From Colletotrichum lupini (lineage: Eukaryota > Ascomycota > Sordariomycetes > Glomerellales > Glomerellaceae), in assembly GCF_023278565.1 (NCBI RefSeq), contig NC_064672.1:1302001-1366000 (forward strand): a stretch of DNA of 64,000 nucleotides, read 5' to 3'. Positions 57,700 through 64,000 of this stretch are shown here, one piece after another. The notes under the pieces were generated by a model that searched no databases, was not told the DNA's origin, and saw nothing but the letters and a program-made list of their open reading frames with translations. Position numbers and translations under genes: made by a program. Within the stretch, counting starts at the first letter, position 1. Every line of letters begins with the position of its first letter.

Positions 57700-59400
57700 G
57701 TAGTGCTCCTTATATACGCTACTTAGCTAGTCTATATCGCAATATCGACGAGCTTATTTATATTACTAATACTTACGTTACTAAGTATATTATTTATTAA
57801 ATTAATAAAAAGAAGTGTTCTACCGTAAGTCGTTAAGTCCTTACTAATCCGTTACCGAAATATTAGCTAACGATATTTCTTAGGTTCCCGAGGAGCTATA
57901 TAGCGCTGCCTAGTTTACTTAGAATACCTTTATAGAGTTTTATAATGCCGAAGAGTAGGGTAGCTTTAACTCCCGTAAGCGCGGCCGCGTTCTCTACGCC
58001 TTTAGCTATGCTATTAGTACGTAAGAGAAAGTAGCTACCTATATTACTAACCCGTTAGCGGGTAGTAAGGTAAAAAAGGTCTACTTTAAATAAGCTACTC
58101 TCTAAGAGCTCGCTACTAACCGCGAGTATTTAAACTTATTAATCTCGATTATAATAAGTCGTTAGCGATCGTTTAGCGAATTTTCTTTTTACTAACTTAG
58201 ATTTCTCTTCTTAGGCTAGTATCTTTAATACTAATAATAAGACTAAGATTATCTCCCGCTTTAGTTACCTCTAACCGGCTTACTTTCGTAACAATAGCCG
58301 TACGACTACTTTATAAAGTAACCTCGACGCTCTAGCTTAGTACTATAAAGAGACTCCTAAGGGCGTTACTATTACGCGTATTTAAAAGTTTTTTACTTTT
58401 CTTACTTTTTATAAACGCGTCGCTAAGTTCTTAGTAAATAAGGTACTTACTTATACCGTTACTATATATAGCGCTACTCCTATTTCCCGTAGTCCCGAGA
58501 CTCGGACTCTTATTAAGAAGCGTACTCTTATTACTAACTATATTCCTAATAATAATAACGAGCGGGACGATTTTAGGTTTAAGTTTAATAAGTCTTAGCG
58601 CGAGGATACTAAATCTAAAGAGCTCGGTAGTAACTTAAAAAATTCTTTTTTTTAGTGTTATAATAAGCGCCGCCGCTTTAACGTTAATAACTCGCTAACC
58701 CCTACCCGCGACGCTCTCTTTAGTATAAATAAGGGTGCCCTAGCCTTTAGTTATATTGCTCTAAATCTTAATAAGGCTAGTATTACGCTCCTCCCGCTTT
58801 AGGCAAAGGCTCTATAACGGCTCGACGAGGCTATTATTTATACTAAAGTTAAAGCTGCGGGTTATAATAAGTAGTTCGACGTTACTAAGTTCTTTATAAA
58901 TATTAATATTACTAAGGTCCCTTAGCTCGACTAGGACTACGAGAGCGTCGCCTCGGATAACGTCCCCCGTCCCCGACCCGTCGCTAACGATAATAGCGTT
59001 ACGGCCCTTACTTCGCCTCTTACTCCGCTTCTTATTATAGCTCCCGTTATACCTCTTATTATAGCTCCTATTGTGCCTCCTATTATAGCTCCCGTTATGC
59101 CTCTTATTATAGCCTCTAATAGCGACTAAGTAGCGAACGCTTTATAAACCGCTATTATTAATATATATAATACTCTGCGTAACTTCGACCGCCTCCCTCT
59201 TACCTGTTATAGTATTAATAAGGTTAACGGCCTTACTCTAAGTAGTTAGCTAAGTATGCGTACGAAGCCTCCCCGCTTTTTACTTACCGAGCGGACTGCT
59301 ATTACTAATTATTAAGTTTTAAAAGTATACGCTAGAGCTACTACTACTACTGCTAATATTACGTAGGTTACTCCCCTTATATAGTTAGATCTTAGCGATC
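57700..59400 (+). pseudogene. Unidentified rightward coding relic, RIP-mutated
   Basis: On the plus strand a frame is open for about 450 bp (57.7-58.15 kb) apart from TAA/TAG codons of the kind made from CAA/CAG. A second frame carries on in the same way to about 59.4 kb, including GSFNSRKRGRVLYAFSYAIST in the first part and charged Lys/Arg-rich sequence in the second. The change of frame near 58.14 kb may be an indel or a lost intron. No zinc knuckle, reverse transcriptase or transposase motif could be seen. It could be the gag of a second element, an extra ORF of the chromovirus, or a captured gene. Confidence 0.5.
59028..59123 (+). repeat. Four 24-bp tandem repeats in the rightward relic
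   Basis: Four adjacent 24-base units, each close to CCTCTTATTATAGCTCCCGT plus four more bases, lie in the open frame of the rightward relic and encode an eight-residue Pro/Ile repeat (PLIIAPVI type). Frame-preserving repeats support that this strand was once coding. Confidence 0.8.
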
Positions 59401-59559
59401 TCTTAATAACGTATCGCTAAGGGTTATAATACTATATCTTTTTTTTAAGGATTGTGCTAAGCTAGATAAAAAGGGTTCTATAGTATATTATTAATTAACT
59501 TATCTTTAGTAACTTTTTACTACGAACTTAACGTTTATTATCCTATTTTATATATACCC

Positions 59560-62500
59560 TTTTTTTATAGTATTTAAATTTATTAACTACTTCCGCTACC
59601 CCTTTAAAATGCTTAATAGGCTCCTACGTATTATACTTAATAAGCTACTTAGCCTATTTAACGAGATATTATAAGTTTCCTCCCTCGCTTTATATTACGA
59701 CGATTTCTTTAACTTCTTAAACGTCTTACTCGTCCTCTAACTTTAGGAGATTCGCTATTTAGTTACCGACCGTTTAGCAATTTCCCTATAGCTTAAGCTA
59801 GGAAACTAAGAAAATATTATATATTCTCCGATATTACTCTAGTAGATATACTCGGTAAGCCTATTTCCCTACCCTTTTAGTTATTACTATTTTAATATAT
59901 CTTAGCGCTAGTTTATTATTTTTAAATCGCATATTCTTTATCGATAGGCTAACGACCTTTCCGTAATTAAACTCCTTTAGGGTATATTTTTTATTATAAT
60001 AAGCTATTTAGCTCTTAAAGGCTTATGCCCACGCTCGCGTAGCCTAGGCCCTAATTTTTTTAATTTTTTAAACCCTTTCCCAAACCCCCTAGACTATAGC
60101 CTTATAATTAGGCATATATTTAACGTACTTAGGGTAGTAGCCGTATAGTACTATATACGGGGATATTTTTATAGTAGAGTGTTAACTATTATTATATATA
60201 AACTCGGCCTCTTTTAGCTACGCTACTTACCTATTTAGCGAGCCCTCGGCGTAGATCTTTAAATACTTTTTTAATATTTAATAAGTTCGCTCCGTTTAGC
60301 CGTCTATTTATAAGTAGTACGTAGTAAATAGTCAGCGACGTATCGCCCGTTCCTTAGCGAACTCTTTTTAAAATGCGCTTATAAAGAGCTTATCTCTATC
60401 CGTAATAATACTTTTAAACGTGCCGAACTTATATTCGACCTCCCGGTATAAGATACTTACTATTTATGCTACGTTAAGTATCTTAATAGTAGGTAAGAAC
60501 TTTGCGAACTTTATTATACGATAAATAATAACTACGATACTATCGTACTCTACGCCGTTATTACGAGCGCTTAGTAATAGCCCCGTAATAAAGTCTATAG
60601 ATATTTTTTAAAATAGGTATAAGGGTAGTAGTAGTAACTATAGTTGCCCGTACGGCTTATATTTTGGGGTTATAACTCCTAAATAATGCTTATAGTTCTT
60701 AACGTATTCTTAGATATTTTGTTAAATATCTTCTTAGTAGAACTTTTTCTAAATTAGCTCGAGAGTTTTCGTAGCTCTTATATAACCTACCCTATAGTCG
60801 TCGTGGTATTAGTAAAGGATTTCTATCTAAAAAGACTCTACTTAAGGAATAACGAGTCTTTTTTTAAAAAATAGTATGCCCTATTCGTTAAGTAAATATG
60901 CTCTTAGCTCGCTAGCCGTAGCGCGAACTCTTATTAATTATAATATATAAAACTCGTCTTTAACCTATAGTCCTCTAACGAGCTCCTTAGTCTCTAGCGA
61001 GAGACGGGAAGCGAATGCCGTTTTGCCCCTTATAAGCTCTTTTATAATAGGGCGTAAGATGTACTATTCTAGTATAATAACCCTAGCTCTATCCGACTCC
61101 TCTTTATCCTTACCGGACCGTTAACGAGCGTTTGCTAATAACTCTTTTACTTTCTTACCTCGAGTCGTTATAATAATAACTATTACTATTTTATTAGTGC
61201 GCCCTATAATACGCTACTAATATAGAGGAAAGGATTCCCCGTCCCTAAAGCTAGCCGATATCTAGCTAGGATTGCGAAGGGAGGCCTTAATTACTTAAAC
61301 GTATACCTTAGTAATATTATTTTATCTTTTTAGGCTAATTATCCTTTACTAAACGTTAGGTAGTAGTTCGCTAATAAGACGTAGCTTCTAGGCTAGTATA
61401 AAGAGGACGTCCTTATAAAGCACTTCCCCCTTTATATAGTCTAGCTTTTTAAATAGACCGTCCGCCGGGTTCGTTTTCCCTAGTTAGTATTTTAAGTTAA
61501 AGTTAAATATTAATAGTTTATATACCTACTTTACGAGCCTTCCCTAGAGGTCCCGCGCTAGTGCGCCGATTACTCCTTTAAGTACTTAGTAGTCCGTTAG
61601 GACTATAAACTTTTATAAAAGGCCCTAGAAATAGTAAGCCTAGTGCTCTAGCCCTTTTATTATAGCGAGCAGTTCTTATTAGCCCGTAGCCTATCGCTAC
61701 TCCGTATCCGTAAGCTTCTATAACTAATAAGTAACGGGTTACTATTCTTTATTAGCCTACTACGATAAGATTATTACGATAGCTTTAATTAAAGCGTTAG
61801 TTTTTACCCGTATAATACGTTATAGGTTTTAGTACGTAAGTACGGTTATTAAGGTAAAAGCGACCTTTAGCTAATTAAACGCCTCGTCTACTTCCTTAGT
61901 TTACTAGAAGTCCTTTATTTACCCCTTTTCTGTTTTTAGTAATACTATTATTGGTATAACGATGCCCGAGTATTTAGTAATGAACTTTTAATAGAAGTTA
62001 TAGAACTCTAGGAATACTTAGATATCCTTAATAGACTCTAGCGCCTTTTAATTAGCGATCGTTCGTACTCGCAACGAGTTAATCTCGATTCCTTTTAGTA
62101 TAATAACATAACTTAAGAACTCGACCCTTTTTTAATAAAACGAGTACTTTAATAGTTTAGTAAAAAGCCCGTATAAACGTAAACGTCGGAGGACCTTTTT
62201 AATATCCTCCGTATACTACTCCTTTATTATTAAGTAAATTATTAAATCGTCTATATATACTATATAATAAGTATTTAGTAAGTCGGCGAGCGCTCGGTAA
62301 ATATATACTTAGAACGTCGCGGGTGCGTTCGTTAGCCTAAAAAGTATAATAGTATACTTAAAGTAACCGTATTAGCTCCGGAACGCTATTTTCTATCGGT
62401 CTTCTTTTTTAATTCGGATATAGTAGTAAGTATCCCTAATATCTATTTTTAAGATCTATTTTACTCTGCGAAGCCTATTTAGGAGCTCGCTAATAAGTGG

Positions 62501-64000
62501 TAGTAGGTATCGATTTTTTATAGTTACCTTATTTAGCCCGCGGTAGTCTATATAAAGGCGCAGCGTGCTGTCCTTTTTTAATACGAAGAGGATCGGTACC
62601 TTAGCCTTACTAACTAAAGGTATAATACGACCGTTCGCTAGGTTCTTAGCGATATACGCGCAAAGCTTATTAAGTTATTTCTCGCTTAACGGATAAATAG
62701 GATTATATAGTAGTTTAGTATCCGGAACTAGGTCGATAGAGTATTTTGCCCCACTATATAACTACGGTCCCTTTACCGACTGCTCGTTAAACGTTTCTAT
62801 TTCTAATTAAAGTTCTAGTAATAGACCCCCTCGTAGTTTAGTCTCTATTACCCCCGCAATGCTTCTTATAGTAACGATATATAATATATATACCCTCTCG
62901 CAATTTTTAACAATATTGCGAGCTATTACTTCTAGTTCGGTAACCGAGATAGGCTCGTATAACTATATATTCGTTACTATATTAATGCAAATGCCCTCTT
63001 AGCCTATTAATAGTTACGATAATAAGAGGTTTACTATTCTTTTATCCCTATTAACTACGGCAAATAGTTACCGAATCTTCCTTAGCTACTTATAGTAGTT
63101 AATAAAGAAGAGCGTTAACTAGTAAGCTTTCCCTTAGCCTACGGCTTTATCCTAAAAGTCCTTTAACGAGGGAGCTATAGTAGTAGCCGGGGTTAACCCT
63201 AAGTAGGTTACGAGCCTAGTGCTAATAATATCTATTTCGGAGTATATATCTATATTAACTTTTACTAGCCTTTTGGTAATACTTCGTAGAACTATCGCCC
63301 TACCCTTCGTAATTATTTTTATCGGTACCCTCTTAATACTTAGCGTAAGCGTATCGGGTATATTACCTACGCTTACTCGTTTTTTAATAAGTCGACCTTT
63401 ATAACTCTTAGCTCGGTAGTAACCTATTAAATAGTTACTAACGTTAGCTTCGATTAGGGGTACGTCGGCTTATCGTCGCCCCTACCTCCCGACTTATTCT
63501 TCTAGTACTTACTAGATATATAGCCTATTTTATTATACGTAAAGTACTTAATATTGCTATTACGACGCTTCTATAATAGCTCGGCGCGAGCACTCTTATT
63601 ATATAGCTTTTATAATATTACTCTTAGTAAGTCCCTAAAGCCTAGCCCCTTAGAGCTCTCCTTACTCTTTTTTTTATAAAAGGGGGATATTCGATACGGT
63701 TATTTTAATAACGGATATAGCCTCTTTTTATTATCCTTCTGCGACTAGTCGCCGCCCTTTTACTAATTTAACGATTATAGTTTATTAACCTCGTAGGCTA
63801 TATTGCGTGCTCTCTTAATTAAGACCTTATAACAAATTAGATCGTCCTATAGCTAAAATAGTAATCTAAAAAAGAATTAGTATACTTCTACTTTCGAATT
63901 TTTTATATTTTTTATACCTAAGTTATAATAGATCGCTAACTACTTAGCGAGGAACTAAGTAGGGGTCTAGCCCTTTTTTAGCCTCTTCGTCCTTAGCTCT
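59560..64000 (-). pseudogene. Chromovirus (Ty3/Gypsy) gag-pol relic, truncated by window edge
   Basis: Read on the minus strand, the domains occur in Gypsy order. A gag zinc knuckle at 63,549-63,505 now reads KYFTYNKIGYISSKY, with Tyr at the Cys and His positions. A protease-like segment follows near 63,265-63,000 (YSEIDIISTRLV). Reverse transcriptase follows with [19 protein letters not shown] near 62,575-62,510 and an intact YIDDL at 62,257-62,243. RNase H with ELLAIIKGLE is near 61,675-61,645. Integrase is near 60,406-60,290 (ITDRDKLFISAF, then a TERT segment). A C-terminal chromodomain near 59,740-59,590 includes SEGGNL, YLVK and EPIKHFKG. Stops are mostly of CAG/CAA/TGG origin. The chromodomain places it in the chromovirus lineage, which targets heterochromatin. 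It is non-functional as it stands, and the 5' part of gag lies outside the window. Confidence 0.88.

Larger units (their letters stand above)
55871..64000. mobile_element. RIP-mutated AT-rich repeat block with Ty3/Gypsy chromovirus relic
   Basis: At about 55,871 the sequence switches within a few tens of bases to AT-rich DNA in which CA and TG dinucleotides almost vanish while CG remains common and TA is very frequent. This is the outcome of repeat-induced point mutation of CA to TA on both strands. Every long reading frame is broken by TAA/TAG. Enough is left to recognise a leftward chromovirus (about 59,560 to beyond 64,000) and a rightward coding relic (about 57,700-59,400). The right end is outside the window, and terminal repeats could not be recognised. 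Confidence 0.92.

Noticed and set aside
63219..63404. 61-codon plus-strand open frame in the RIP block
   Set aside because: It is antisense to the protease-like part of the chromovirus relic; an Ile/Leu/Ser-rich chance frame.

Overview
The window is nuclear DNA of a filamentous ascomycete (Pezizomycotina, most likely Sordariomycetes). Most genes carry 50-70 bp introns with CTAAC-type branch sites and GT-AG ends. The proteins are filamentous-fungal in type (PSTAIRE Cdk1, Pcl-type cyclin, GH81 glucanase). The last 8 kb is a repeat whose sequence looks fully mutated by RIP (repeat-induced point mutation). I cannot name genus or species.

Layout. Positions 1-33,140 are gene-dense: a DRAP deaminase (RIB2 type, -), a DNAJC9-like histone co-chaperone (+), the telomere OB-fold protein STN1 (+), a secreted GH81 endo-1,3-beta-glucanase (+), a vacuolar Ca2+/H+ exchanger (VCX1 type, +), the U3 processome factor UTP14 (-), heme A synthase COX15 (+), cytosolic lysyl-tRNA synthetase (-), an S58/DmpA-type peptidase (-), mitochondrial hydroxyacid-oxoacid transhydrogenase (ADHFE1 type, +), an ALKBH1-type dioxygenase (-) and CDK1/cdc2 (+). 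Positions 33,141-50,849 (17.7 kb) hold no protein gene I can support. They lie upstream of an intronless Pcl-type cyclin gene (50,850-51,992), and the last ~3.9 kb looks like a very long G-poor 5' leader. Positions 51,993-55,870 are again gene-free. From about 55,871 to the end of the window base composition changes abruptly to AT-rich, RIP-mutated DNA. It contains a leftward Ty3/Gypsy chromovirus relic (zinc knuckle, protease-like, RT, RNase H, integrase, chromodomain in order) and, in the opposite orientation, an unidentified coding relic.

The genes are mostly unrelated housekeeping genes, not an operon or biosynthetic cluster. Arrangement is dominated by divergent pairs sharing 0.4-0.9 kb promoters (RIB2/DNAJC9, UTP14/COX15, S58/HOT, ABH1/CDK1) and by convergent pairs (VCX1/UTP14, COX15/KRS1, HOT/ABH1). 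I saw no convincing new multi-gene system. The points most worth checking are the long non-coding territory and leader of the cyclin gene, the C-terminal RYRAYKLKK repeats of STN1, three unusual introns (a GC-AG intron and an 11-nt last coding exon in KRS1; a frame-preserving intron in ABH1), and the antisense coding relic beside the chromovirus. All exon boundaries were placed by eye from reading frame, splice consensus and expected protein family; none is confirmed by transcripts.
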